Of a DNA stretch of 24,548 nucleotides, positions 1 through 9,100 are shown one piece after another. The position numbers were made by a program, and so were the translations under genes. Every line of letters begins with the position of its first letter. Position 1 is the first letter of the stretch. The stretch is from contig JAWWBX010000027.1 of the NCBI GenBank assembly GCA_033720735.1, forward strand, positions 1 through 24,548, in the 5' to 3' direction. This DNA is from B8-G4 sp033720735 (GTDB lineage: Bacteria > Bacteroidota > Bacteroidia > Chitinophagales > Saprospiraceae). The notes under the pieces are model-generated. The model did no database searches and was not told the origin of the DNA. It saw only the letters and a list, made by a program, of their open reading frames with translations.

Positions 1-1680
1 GACTTTGACGGAGTGCCCGAAGGCCAATACACGTTTACCTATACAACGAATAGCGCGATCGCACCATGCACCGACCAGGAGTATACCGTAACGATCACCG
101 TTGAAGATTGTGCATGCCCCAGTCCGCAATTGGCAGATCCGTCGCCACTTTGTACGGATGCCGGGCAACTCGATCTCAATGATTTGCTGATCGCCGGTGT
201 CACAGAACCCGGTGGCACATGGTCGATCATCGCAGATCCCGGCGGTGCCAACCCGGCGACGCTGAATGGTGCTTCGTTCGATGCCACTGGCGCTGATCCA
301 GGCGTTTATGAAGTGCAATACACCTTGAGCGGACTTCCGGCCGGATGCCCGGATTCGGACAGCAAGTTGATCACCGTCAACCTGGCTCCCGATGCAGGGG
401 TGCCGGGCGCTCCAGCCCAGATCTGTGCAGAAGAGGACACGGTCGTGTCACTCAGAGATCTGATCGTGGATGGTCAGAACGGCGGGATGTGGATAGAGAC
501 CTCTGTTGTGCCGAGCACAGGTGGTGCCTTCAATAGCGGTGCTGCCACCTTCACGACAAATACACAGTCTCCAGGCACTTATACCTTTGAGTATATCGTC
601 CTGGGCGCTGCCCCATGCAACGATGCCTCGACGACGGTCGAAGTGGTTGTAGAGGCTCTGCCGGTGGCGGATGCCGGGGGAGATGCACAACTGACATGTG
701 ACGAACCGAACACGCTTCTGGGAGGTTCCGGTTCGAGCACAGGACCCGAATTTGAATACATCTGGACTACGACCAACGGGGTGATCACGGATACTTTCTC
801 TCTCAACACGCAAGTCGGAAGCGCAGGGACCTATCAACTGACCGTACGCAATCGTGACACCGGATGTGAGAGCATGGATGAAGTCGTGGTGACACTTTCC
901 GGCGACCTGCCGACTGACCTCGAGTTTAGTCTTGATTATCCGGTTTGCGATGGAGATCCGCCGTCGCGCTTTGAGGTCATCACCGTGACAGGGGGGACCG
1001 GCCCGTACACCTTTAGCCTGAACGGAGGACCGTCGTCTTCCGAGACCGTCTATACCGACCTGGCACCAGGAGACTACATCCTTGATGTGACGGACGCCAA
1101 TGGTTGTCCGTACCAGACCAGCTTCAACATCCCGCCGATGACCTCACTGGGTGCCGAGCTGGAGGGTGATCTGCTGGTATTGTTGGGAGGTGATGCCACC
1201 TTTGGATACAATCTCGTGACCGGGATCGCGGATTCGGTGATCTGGTCAGTTGACGGGCAAGTGCTCTGTGTGAATTGTGACTCCATCACCTTCACGCCGA
1301 CAACGGCGACGGAAGTGATGCTGACGATCTTTGATCCGAACTTGTGTTCGATCACGCTTACAGCCAACGTACTGGTGAAGACAGATCGCAGATTGTACGT
1401 TCCGAATGTCTTTTCACCCAATGGCGACGGGGTCAATGACTTCATCACCATCTTCTCGCCCTCGGATGTTGTACAGATCAACTTCTTCGAGGTGTTTACA
1501 CGGTGGGGTGAGATTGTATTTAGCAGATCAGGTTTTCCGCACAATACCCCTGAACTTGGCTGGGACGGAACGTTTGCCGGTGAGCAGTTGCTGCCGGGTG
1601 TGTACGTCTATCACGCACAGGTTGAGTACAGTGACGGAGTGACTGAGACGATCAAGGGCGATGTGACCCTGCTCAGATAA
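1..1680 (+). CDS. Giant secreted surface protein with T9SS type B sorting domain (5' truncated)
   Basis: The reading frame is open from base 1, so only the last 559 residues are visible; the start and any signal peptide lie outside the window. The visible part is a chain of cysteine-containing beta-sandwich modules: two modules with a G-x-W ... PGxYxxxY pattern (about 200-640), an Ig/PKD-like module (about 660-900), an SprB-like repeat ending in DANGC (about 905-1130), a module with the CVNC motif (about 1140-1390), and a C-terminal domain starting VPNVFSPNGDGVND at 1399 and ending GDVTLLR. That last domain is the gliding-motility-associated (type B) sorting domain, known to direct proteins through the T9SS to the cell surface or medium. 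The role is inferred as adhesin or matrix protein; no catalytic motif is visible. A hairpin follows the stop codon. Confidence 0.9.
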   Translation, partial: DFDGVPEGQYTFTYTTNSAIAPCTDQEYTVTITVEDCACPSPQLADPSPLCTDAGQLDLNDLLIAGVTEPGGTWSIIADPGGANPATLNGASFDATGADPGVYEVQYTLSGLPAGCPDSDSKLITVNLAPDAGVPGAPAQICAEEDTVVSLRDLIVDGQNGGMWIETSVVPSTGGAFNSGAATFTTNTQSPGTYTFEYIVLGAAPCNDASTTVEVVVEALPVADAGGDAQLTCDEPNTLLGGSGSSTGPEFEYIWTTTNGVITDTFSLNTQVGSAGTYQLTVRNRDTGCESMDEVVVTLSGDLPTDLEFSLDYPVCDGDPPSRFEVITVTGGTGPYTFSLNGGPSSSETVYTDLAPGDYILDVTDANGCPYQTSFNIPPMTSLGAELEGDLLVLLGGDATFGYNLVTGIADSVIWSVDGQVLCVNCDSITFTPTTATEVMLTIFDPNLCSITLTANVLVKTDRRLYVPNVFSPNGDGVNDFITIFSPSDVVQINFFEVFTRWGEIVFSRSGFPHNTPELGWDGTFAGEQLLPGVYVYHAQVEYSDGVTETIKGDVTLLR

Positions 1681-1706
1681 TATTCAAAATATTTATAATA
1701 CAAAGG

Positions 1707-1733
1707 GGGCGGATCATTATCTTTGATCCGCCC
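1707..1733 (+). terminator. Hairpin terminator after first adhesin gene
   Basis: A perfect 10-bp stem GGGCGGATCA / TGATCCGCCC encloses a 7-base loop (TTATCTT), 26 bases after the stop codon. The downstream tract is only moderately T-rich (TTGATGTTT), so termination strength is uncertain, but the stem is GC-rich and well placed. Confidence 0.7.
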
Positions 1734-1783
1734 TTGATGTTTAAGAGACCCCTTCCACCTCCCTGAGATGATTGGAGTATTTG

Positions 1784-4700
1784 ATGCGTTTGACGTTGCG
1801 TTCGATCATAGGATTCAGTGTGTGGTTCTGCACCATGTGTGCCGGGATACAGGTGCATGGTCAATGTACCTTCGACTTCCAGACCATCATCCAGGATACG
1901 CAGTCGGTGACGGTGCAGGTCGAAGTGGCCGGGCTCACCAACAGCGATCTTGCCGGCAGTCAGTCCCTGTGCGCCATCAATCTGGCGTTTCGTCATAATT
2001 ACCTGGGGGACCTCACCGTCGAGCTCATTTCACCGGCCGGACAAAGTGTACAGCTCATCGGCCCGATCACGGATCAGATCAGCCCAACGAACCTGACGTC
2101 ATGGAACATCAGTTTTCTGCAATGTGGATTCCCCGCAGCCCCTGACGCCGGGTTTACCGCTCAATGGAACAACAATCAGGCATGGCAGATCCTGAGCAAC
2201 TACACCGGAAGCTATTATCCGTCAGCAGGTTGTCTCGAAGACTTTGACACCGGCCAGGCCAACGGCACCTGGCGGCTGGTCCTGACCGACAACGATGCGC
2301 CCCAGACGGGAGAGCTGATCAGTGTTGAACTCATTTTCTGCGACAATACAGGCATCTCCTGCACGCTGTGTGAGGCCGACGCCGGCCGGTTTGCCGACCC
2401 CATTCTAAGCATTTGCGAAGGCGAGCCAGTTGCTCAGACCGCGTTTGAACCGGTTTACCTCGTGGACACCCCGGATTTCATTCTCTATGACTACGCCTAC
2501 CTGCTTTCGACCGATGGGGTTGGCCATGTGACACTCAACCAGATCAATACCACGGCATTGCCGATCGGGGTCTATACGGTGTGCGGACTTTCATTCGAGC
2601 GGACGCAGACGGCTCCCCTGATGCAACAGATTGACACCATGACCCTGGATGAGATCCGCGATGCGTTTGCGCAGCAAGAGATCCCGTTCTGTGCGGACAT
2701 TACGGAAACATGTCTTACCCTGGAGATCCTGGATCTGCCTGATTCTGCCTATGTCGATGCCTCGCTGTGTCCAGGTGAGTCGATGACTGTTGGCGGCCAG
2801 ACGTTCAGTGCGACCGGGACGTACGTCATCGATATTCCTGTCGCGGGGGCCTGTGACAGTGTCGTCATCCTGGATCTGGAGGTGACCCAGCTTGTCCCGC
2901 GTATTGATCAGGCCGATACCATCTCCTGCGAAAATGAGATCACACAGCTTGATGCTACCGGGTCGACGGCAGGGCCCAGTGCTTCATTCACGTGGACGAC
3001 CGCAACCGGGATGATCATGAGCGGTGCCAACCAGCCGGTCGCAACGATCCGGGGTCCGGGCACCTATCTCCTTACCATTGAAGAAGGTGCGTGTACGGAG
3101 CAACTGAGTTGGGAAGTCATCACAGACAAGTCGTTCCCGTTTGTTGCCATCGATGACGCGCTCATCGACTGCAACAACCTGAACGTCACCCTGCAAACGG
3201 CCGTGTTTCCTCCTCAGGTCACGTACGACTGGTCCGGACCTGGAGGATTCGTATCCGCTGACCCTGAGCCAATCGTGTCGGAAGGGGGCGTGTATTTTCT
3301 GAATGTCACCGATATCACCGGTTGCTCAGCGACTGCGTCGGTGACTGTGGAGGTCGACACGACCAGGCCGGTCGTCAGTTTCCTTGAGGTAAAGGACTGT
3401 GCAACAGAGCGCGTGCAGCTCTGTCTCTTGCCGCCCGCTGACGTCTATACTTACAATTGGTCAGGGCCGAATGCGTTTACATCCGTCAATCGCGTAATCT
3501 GGGTGGCAGATCCCGGCATGTATTCTGGCACCATCACCCTCCCCAATGGATGTTCGGCATCCGATTCCATCTTTGTCGATGCGGACTTCACCATCCCGGA
3601 CGTGACAGTAGACGTATCCGACGACACACTCAATTGTACTGAGCAAATTACCCTGACGGCCATGACGACCATGCCCGGCGTGACCTATCATTGGGTGGGG
3701 CCCGGTGGGTTTACGTCCGGCAATGCGTCGGTGGTCACCAGCGTGGCCGGGCAATATGTCATTGAGGTCACCGGATCCAATGAATGTGTCAACCGGGATA
3801 CTGTGGTGATCGCCCGCGGTGATGATTTGTTTGACGTCACGCTCTTTCCAGATACACTCACCTGCAATATTGATACAGCGATCATCGGTGTGCTCCCCAA
3901 CGCAATCGTTCAATCATTCTCATGGTCCGGCAATGGGGTGATGGATTCAGTACCGTTTATCCGGGTGACGGCCCCTGGTGTTTATGCTGTTCAGATTGTT
4001 GACACCGCTCAATGCGTGGTGAACGCATTGGTTGAGGTGGTGAGCGACATGGTGCCCATCAACTTTAATCCGGTGCACGATACGGTCTCGTGTTCCGAGC
4101 CGATCGGACAGCTGTCGTTTGTGCCAAACCAACCCGTGTTCACCATCAACTGGGAAGCGCCGGATCAGAGTATGTCGGCAGATTCGATACTCGTAGCGGA
4201 TGTGCCTGGTGTCTACCGGCTGACGATAACCGGAGCCAACGGTTGCCCGCGCACCCGTGCTGTCCGACTCTATGCCGATACCCTCGCCCCGGTGGTGTTT
4301 GTTAGCGCAGGCAACATCGGATGCCTTGGCAGCACCGACATCACCACGGTAGCGGTCGATCCTGCCCTGACGTACCTGTGGACCGGCCCCCAGGGATTTG
4401 TATCTGCGGAGCCGGCCATCACGGTAGGGGAGGCCGGACTTTATACGCTGACAGCCACAGCCGCAAATGGCTGTTCGACGGTAATTGATCAGCCCATTGT
4501 GGCAGATACCACCCGACCCGTCATTGCGATCGACAGTGTTGGTGTGGACTGTGATGCAAATGCGGCCTATCTGTCAGTCGTCGTCGACGATCCGCTGTCC
4601 TCGATCAGCTGGTTTCGCAACGGCGTGTTTGTCGATACGTCTGTTGTCATCACACCATCCCAGGCAGGCCAGTACGTGGTGGAGGTCACCGGAAGCAATC

Positions 4701-5995
4701 AATGTATCAGTGCTGATACCGTCGATTTCCCTGGCTTTGGCCGACCTGCATTTATGGTTACGACCGACATCCTGACCTGCGCGGTGGACACGGTGGTGCT
4801 GACTGCATCCTCACCCGATCCTGAAGTGACCTACGAGTGGTACGATGGCACAGGCATCCTGTCCACAGATACGTTTCTGATTGTGGATCAATCGGGTACC
4901 TATGGTGTGCGGGCGCTGGTGGAAAATGGATGCCCGGGCGATACGTTGGTGGCAGTGCCGATCGATACCATTCCCCCCGTTGCGGTTGTGGGTGGCCCCG
5001 ATCCTGTGCCTTGCAGCCCGGGCGACATCGTCGTGCTGAGCGCTGCAGGCTCCGTGGGAGATGCCTTGATCTATCAGTGGAGTACGACCACCGGTGCTAT
5101 TTTTTCCGGAATGTCCGAGGTGAGTGCCTCCGTCGCCGGACAAGGTCTTTACCACCTCCTGGTCACCGACGAAACCAACGGATGTTCAGGACGTGACAGT
5201 TTGCTGGTACAACCGGCGAGCATGCTCACAGGCATCAGGTTTACCGCGATCCCCGAGTGTGCAGGCAATGGCATGGGCTCAATCATCATATCGGGCGTTG
5301 ATGGTGCTAACAGCCCGTTGCAGTACCGACTCGATGACGGACCGCTTGTTTCGACTGCCACCTTTACCGGATTGTCGATGGGCACGTATGCTCTCACTGC
5401 GCGGGACAGCTTCGGATGCTCGGTAGATACCGTCGTGACCGTAAATGAAACCGCCGCCGGATCGTTTGTTGACCTCGGTATGGACATCGAGGCAATCATC
5501 GGCGACGTGGTGGAGCTTTCGGCTACGTTGACGGTGGATTCTGCCGCAGTCACCGGCATTTCCTGGGAACCGCCCCTGCCATGCAATACATGCCTCCAGA
5601 ATACCATCATGCCCGTGGAAACACAGACCTTCCGCATCACGGTGTCTGATACGTTTGGTTGTGTGATCTCAGACGAGATCACGGTGTTTGTGCAGGAACG
5701 GGCAAAATTCTTCATGCCGAATGTCTTCAGCCCTAATGGGGACGGAGTGAACGACGAATTGGTGTTGTACCTGCATCCGGGGGTGGCACGCGTCCACGCA
5801 TTCCGCATTTTTGACCGTTGGGGCGACCAGGTGCATGGTGCGATCAATGTGGTGCCTGAAGATCCCACGTTGCGCTGGGATGGACGACTCAAGGGAACGC
5901 TTCTCAATCCGGGCGTATATGCGTATCTTCTCGACGTCGAACTTCTTACCGGACGTCGTCAGATCTTTTCTGGAGATATTACGCTCATCCGCTAG
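1784..5995 (+). CDS. Giant P-domain/Ig-repeat surface protein with T9SS type B sorting domain
   Basis: I chose the ATG at 1784 (1403 aa) over a TTG at 1772 because GGAG at 1774-1777 lies 6 bases upstream and the protein then opens with a clean signal peptide (MRLTLRSIIGFSVWF..., likely cut near VHG-Q). Residues about 28-188 match a proprotein convertase P domain (HNYLGDLTVELISPAG; TGQANGTWRLVLTDND), a beta-sandwich usually attached to proteases. No protease domain is present. Residues 372-1145 are ten tandem Ig-like repeats. Then come an SprB-like repeat, a domain with CNTC, and the type B sorting domain from residue 1311 (MPNVFSPNGDGVND, ending GDITLIR). By family it should be exported by Sec, then by T9SS, to the cell surface or medium. 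The role as adhesin or extracellular matrix is inferred. Confidence 0.93.
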   Translation: MRLTLRSIIGFSVWFCTMCAGIQVHGQCTFDFQTIIQDTQSVTVQVEVAGLTNSDLAGSQSLCAINLAFRHNYLGDLTVELISPAGQSVQLIGPITDQISPTNLTSWNISFLQCGFPAAPDAGFTAQWNNNQAWQILSNYTGSYYPSAGCLEDFDTGQANGTWRLVLTDNDAPQTGELISVELIFCDNTGISCTLCEADAGRFADPILSICEGEPVAQTAFEPVYLVDTPDFILYDYAYLLSTDGVGHVTLNQINTTALPIGVYTVCGLSFERTQTAPLMQQIDTMTLDEIRDAFAQQEIPFCADITETCLTLEILDLPDSAYVDASLCPGESMTVGGQTFSATGTYVIDIPVAGACDSVVILDLEVTQLVPRIDQADTISCENEITQLDATGSTAGPSASFTWTTATGMIMSGANQPVATIRGPGTYLLTIEEGACTEQLSWEVITDKSFPFVAIDDALIDCNNLNVTLQTAVFPPQVTYDWSGPGGFVSADPEPIVSEGGVYFLNVTDITGCSATASVTVEVDTTRPVVSFLEVKDCATERVQLCLLPPADVYTYNWSGPNAFTSVNRVIWVADPGMYSGTITLPNGCSASDSIFVDADFTIPDVTVDVSDDTLNCTEQITLTAMTTMPGVTYHWVGPGGFTSGNASVVTSVAGQYVIEVTGSNECVNRDTVVIARGDDLFDVTLFPDTLTCNIDTAIIGVLPNAIVQSFSWSGNGVMDSVPFIRVTAPGVYAVQIVDTAQCVVNALVEVVSDMVPINFNPVHDTVSCSEPIGQLSFVPNQPVFTINWEAPDQSMSADSILVADVPGVYRLTITGANGCPRTRAVRLYADTLAPVVFVSAGNIGCLGSTDITTVAVDPALTYLWTGPQGFVSAEPAITVGEAGLYTLTATAANGCSTVIDQPIVADTTRPVIAIDSVGVDCDANAAYLSVVVDDPLSSISWFRNGVFVDTSVVITPSQAGQYVVEVTGSNQCISADTVDFPGFGRPAFMVTTDILTCAVDTVVLTASSPDPEVTYEWYDGTGILSTDTFLIVDQSGTYGVRALVENGCPGDTLVAVPIDTIPPVAVVGGPDPVPCSPGDIVVLSAAGSVGDALIYQWSTTTGAIFSGMSEVSASVAGQGLYHLLVTDETNGCSGRDSLLVQPASMLTGIRFTAIPECAGNGMGSIIISGVDGANSPLQYRLDDGPLVSTATFTGLSMGTYALTARDSFGCSVDTVVTVNETAAGSFVDLGMDIEAIIGDVVELSATLTVDSAAVTGISWEPPLPCNTCLQNTIMPVETQTFRITVSDTFGCVISDEITVFVQERAKFFMPNVFSPNGDGVNDELVLYLHPGVARVHAFRIFDRWGDQVHGAINVVPEDPTLRWDGRLKGTLLNPGVYAYLLDVELLTGRRQIFSGDITLIR
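2897..5218 (+). repeat. Ten tandem Ig-like repeats of 75-80 residues
   Basis: Coding repeat inside the P-domain adhesin. By eye the units begin at residues 372, 452, 529, 605, 683, 758, 836, 912, 988 and 1065 and end at 1145. The shared pattern is an initial Pro, a Cys about 10-13 residues in, a core Y-x-W-(S/T)-G-P-x-(G/A)-F-x-S in many copies, then G-x-Y-x-(V/L)-x-(V/A)-x-x-x-x-x-C and a D-rich linker. Each unit has one early and one late cysteine, which suggests one disulfide per domain. The units have diverged in sequence, so the array is old rather than freshly expanded. Confidence 0.85.
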
Positions 5996-6174
5996 TCAGG
6001 GAAAGGGCGAATTTTAACACTTGTGGGGCAGCGTTTCCCGGCGCAAAGCGGTCTTACTGCGGGGATAGTGGATCCTGAAGGCTGCGCGATCCTTTCATAG
6101 CTGGCAAGAGCACGACTGGCACAGGACTGTGCATAGTAAATTGTATATTCGGCAGGCAATTTTATATCGGACAA

Positions 6175-9100
6175 ATGGCAAGGCATAACTCACCCTCGTG
6201 GATCACCGGTATTGTACTATTGTTAGGTGTACTTGGCAGCCATGTGCTGTATGGCCAGTGCGACCCACCGGCACTTCTTCCCACGGTAAATTGCGGCGAT
6301 GCGCCACAAATCTGCCTCAATGAGGCATGCTACAGCACGCAGAACATTCCCGATGTGGGACACTCTGAGTTTTGTGGCCCAAGCACGCTCGTACACAATC
6401 CACAGTACATTCTCTTTACCGCGACATCCACCAATGTTTCGATTACCATCACGGTGACCGGATGTAGCAGCGGCACCTCATTGCAGGCTGCGATCATTCA
6501 CCTGCTCACACCGGATTGCAATGCATGGCAGAATTCGGACGTGATCGTATGTGATCCCGGTTTTTCGGGTTCCACCACGTTGCAGGCGAGTGTGTTTGAG
6601 GTTGACACGCAATATCTCTTGCTCATCGACGGGTCGAACGCCGCGACCTGCGAGTACGTGATCGGACCGGTCATGGGTACCTTTGAGCCACAACTCAACG
6701 ACAGTCTGACCAATGCACTGGGTGAGCCACAGGCTTGCCAGGGACAAGACAGCTGGACTGCATCTGCTCAACCATCGATTGCTGACGCAGCCGGTTATAT
6801 CTGGTCGGGCTTTCCCTGGGGGAATGGTATTGTCACTTCGACCCTCTCCGATCTCGACATCGAGATACCAAATGACGCGACACCCGGAATCTGGGAGATC
6901 TGTGTGCGGGCCTTCACCGGATGCGACACCACGAATGTGTTGGACGCACCGTGTTTTGAGTTCGAGATCTACGAAATTGATGACGCTGAGCCAGACTCGA
7001 TCACCCTGTGCCCCGAGGAGCTGATGGCCGGCTACAGCTGGCACTCCCAGGTGATCACCAGCGCCGGCACCTATACCGAAGCGTTTGACAACGCATTGGG
7101 ATGTCCGTACGACTCCATTCTCGTGGTTGAATCTTTCCCGGCATCCGGGGTAGGGCAGATCGATACCGTCGTGTGCGCGACCTCCTTTGACTATGAAAGT
7201 GTGACGTACTCGACTGCGGGTTCGTATGAACTCCTGTATGATGATGCATCATTATGGGGCTGTGACAGCACCGCGATGCTCAACCTCGACCTGGCATATG
7301 CGGAGGCAGAGATCACGATGGAATGCGATCTTGGAGAATTTGTGCTGACGGCCAATGTGACAAATGTCGTGCCGTCAGGGGCCAATCTTAACTATCTCTG
7401 GACCGATGACATGGGTACCACTGTTGGTGATCAACAGATGGTCCAGGTGCCGTTTGAAGGAACCTACAATCTTGAAGTGAGTATCGACATCAACGGTACC
7501 GTGTGCTCGTTCATGGCCGCACCGATCAATATCGTGCTAGACGACCTGGTGCCGCCCGCACCTACCTTGCTCGAAGCGGATTCAATGGTGTGTGAACTTG
7601 ACTTTCCCGATTACACCATTCTGGACGAATATGATATCATCGATATCGTGTGGGAGGTGCCCCCGGGTGCAGCCATCTTCGGACAGGGCAGCAACGAGGT
7701 GAGTATCGACTGGCAGGGATCTTCCGGAGGACAGGTGTGTGTCTATCTCGTTAATGATTGCGGGGATGGGCCACCCACCTGCTTTAATGTGCAGGTCTTG
7801 CCTGCACCGGACGCGATGTTCGATGTGGAGAGTGTCGTCTGTGCGGATTCATCCGTGATCGTCAACTTTACGGGTTCGGCCACAGTAGATGCCGAATTTC
7901 AGTGGGATTTTGATGGCGCCACGATCTTGTCTGGTGGTACCGGTCCGGGACCTCACGAAATCGCCTGGTCGACCACGGGCAACAAGGAAATCTCTCTGAG
8001 CATCATTGAGGAAGGATGTGATACCGCCTCCGTCATGCAGGTGGTCATCGTTGAAAGCCTCGGTGTGCCGGTGGTCAACTGCAGTTCGACGGTCAACTCG
8101 ATCACCTTTCAATGGGGCCCGGTATCCGGAGCTGACGGCTATATGGTCAATGTCCTTTCCGGTGCAACCGGCGGGACCATGCAGGGTGATTCGGCATTCC
8201 TTGTTTCTGGGCTGAATCCGGGCGATACGGTAGTGGTCGAAGTCGTTGCCACGAGCAGTGGCGGTGCGTGTGCAGCGAGTGTGGTAATGGTAGAATGCGT
8301 GGCGGAGGATTGTACACCGCCAGGCAGCAGTAATATCATGGCACCCGACTCCATTTGCCTTGGAGATGTGACAGGAACGATCAGCTTGTCTGGGATGGTT
8401 GACGGCATGCCGGCCTCGGGAACATGGAGCGGTCCGGGCATTGTTGACGCGCAAAACGGGACCTTCGATCCGGCGGACTCAACAGCCGGAGTCGGGATCC
8501 ATCAGGTCGTCTTCACCTTTGATTTCGGAGGCTGTATGTTCAATACGAGTACCCAGATCCGTGTGTTCGACAACCCGACGGCCGACTTCGTTGCTGACTC
8601 TGTCATCTGCGAAAGCGAAACGGCAACAGTCACCTATACCGGAACTGCCTCAGGTTCGGCGATGTACACCTGGGACTTTGGCGGTGGACAGATCATGTCC
8701 GGAAGTGGCGCCGGTCCGTATGAGATCATGTGGAACCAGGATGGCCCTAAAACCGTCAGCCTGACCGTTGAGGAAAATGGATGTGTCTCAACCAGTGTCA
8801 TGAATGTGGTGGATCTCAGGCCGACCCTGACGCCACCATCAATCCAGTGTATGACCACCACCGGGTCGATCACCTTTTCGTGGAGCAACGTACCCAATGC
8901 GGTCAACTATCAGGTCAATCTGTTGAATGGTGCTTCAGGCACCGAATCGCCCAATCAGTATGCGGTCACCGGGCTCATGCCGGGTGATTCGTCGAGCATT
9001 GAACTGGTCGTCAGCGGCGATGGGACGTGCCCACCAGTACGTGACACGATGACGTGTTATGCCCAGGCGTGTCCATCTCCCACGATTACGGTATCGCCGA

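Noticed and set aside
2897..5218. CRISPR-like or non-coding tandem repeat
   Set aside because: The periodicity is only at protein level (about 77 codons, diverged DNA); there are no short identical repeats with spacers.
5149..5907. Long minus-strand open frame (252 codons) inside the P-domain adhesin gene
   Set aside because: It is antisense to a strong coding frame with clear domains; its translation is low-complexity (Ser/Thr/Arg-rich) with no recognisable motif. Long antisense frames are expected in this GC-rich gene.
5996..6174. Possible promoter or terminator between the second and third adhesin genes
   Set aside because: TATATTCG at 6144 only partly matches the -7 box and has no TTTG at the right distance. 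Short inverted repeats (GGATC...GATCC, GCAC...GTGC) are too weak to call. I see nothing supportable in these 179 bases.
7849..8454. Minus-strand open frame (201 codons) inside the third adhesin gene
   Set aside because: Translation is His/Arg/Thr-rich with no domain and lies entirely opposite PKD/FN3-coding sequence; a composition shadow.
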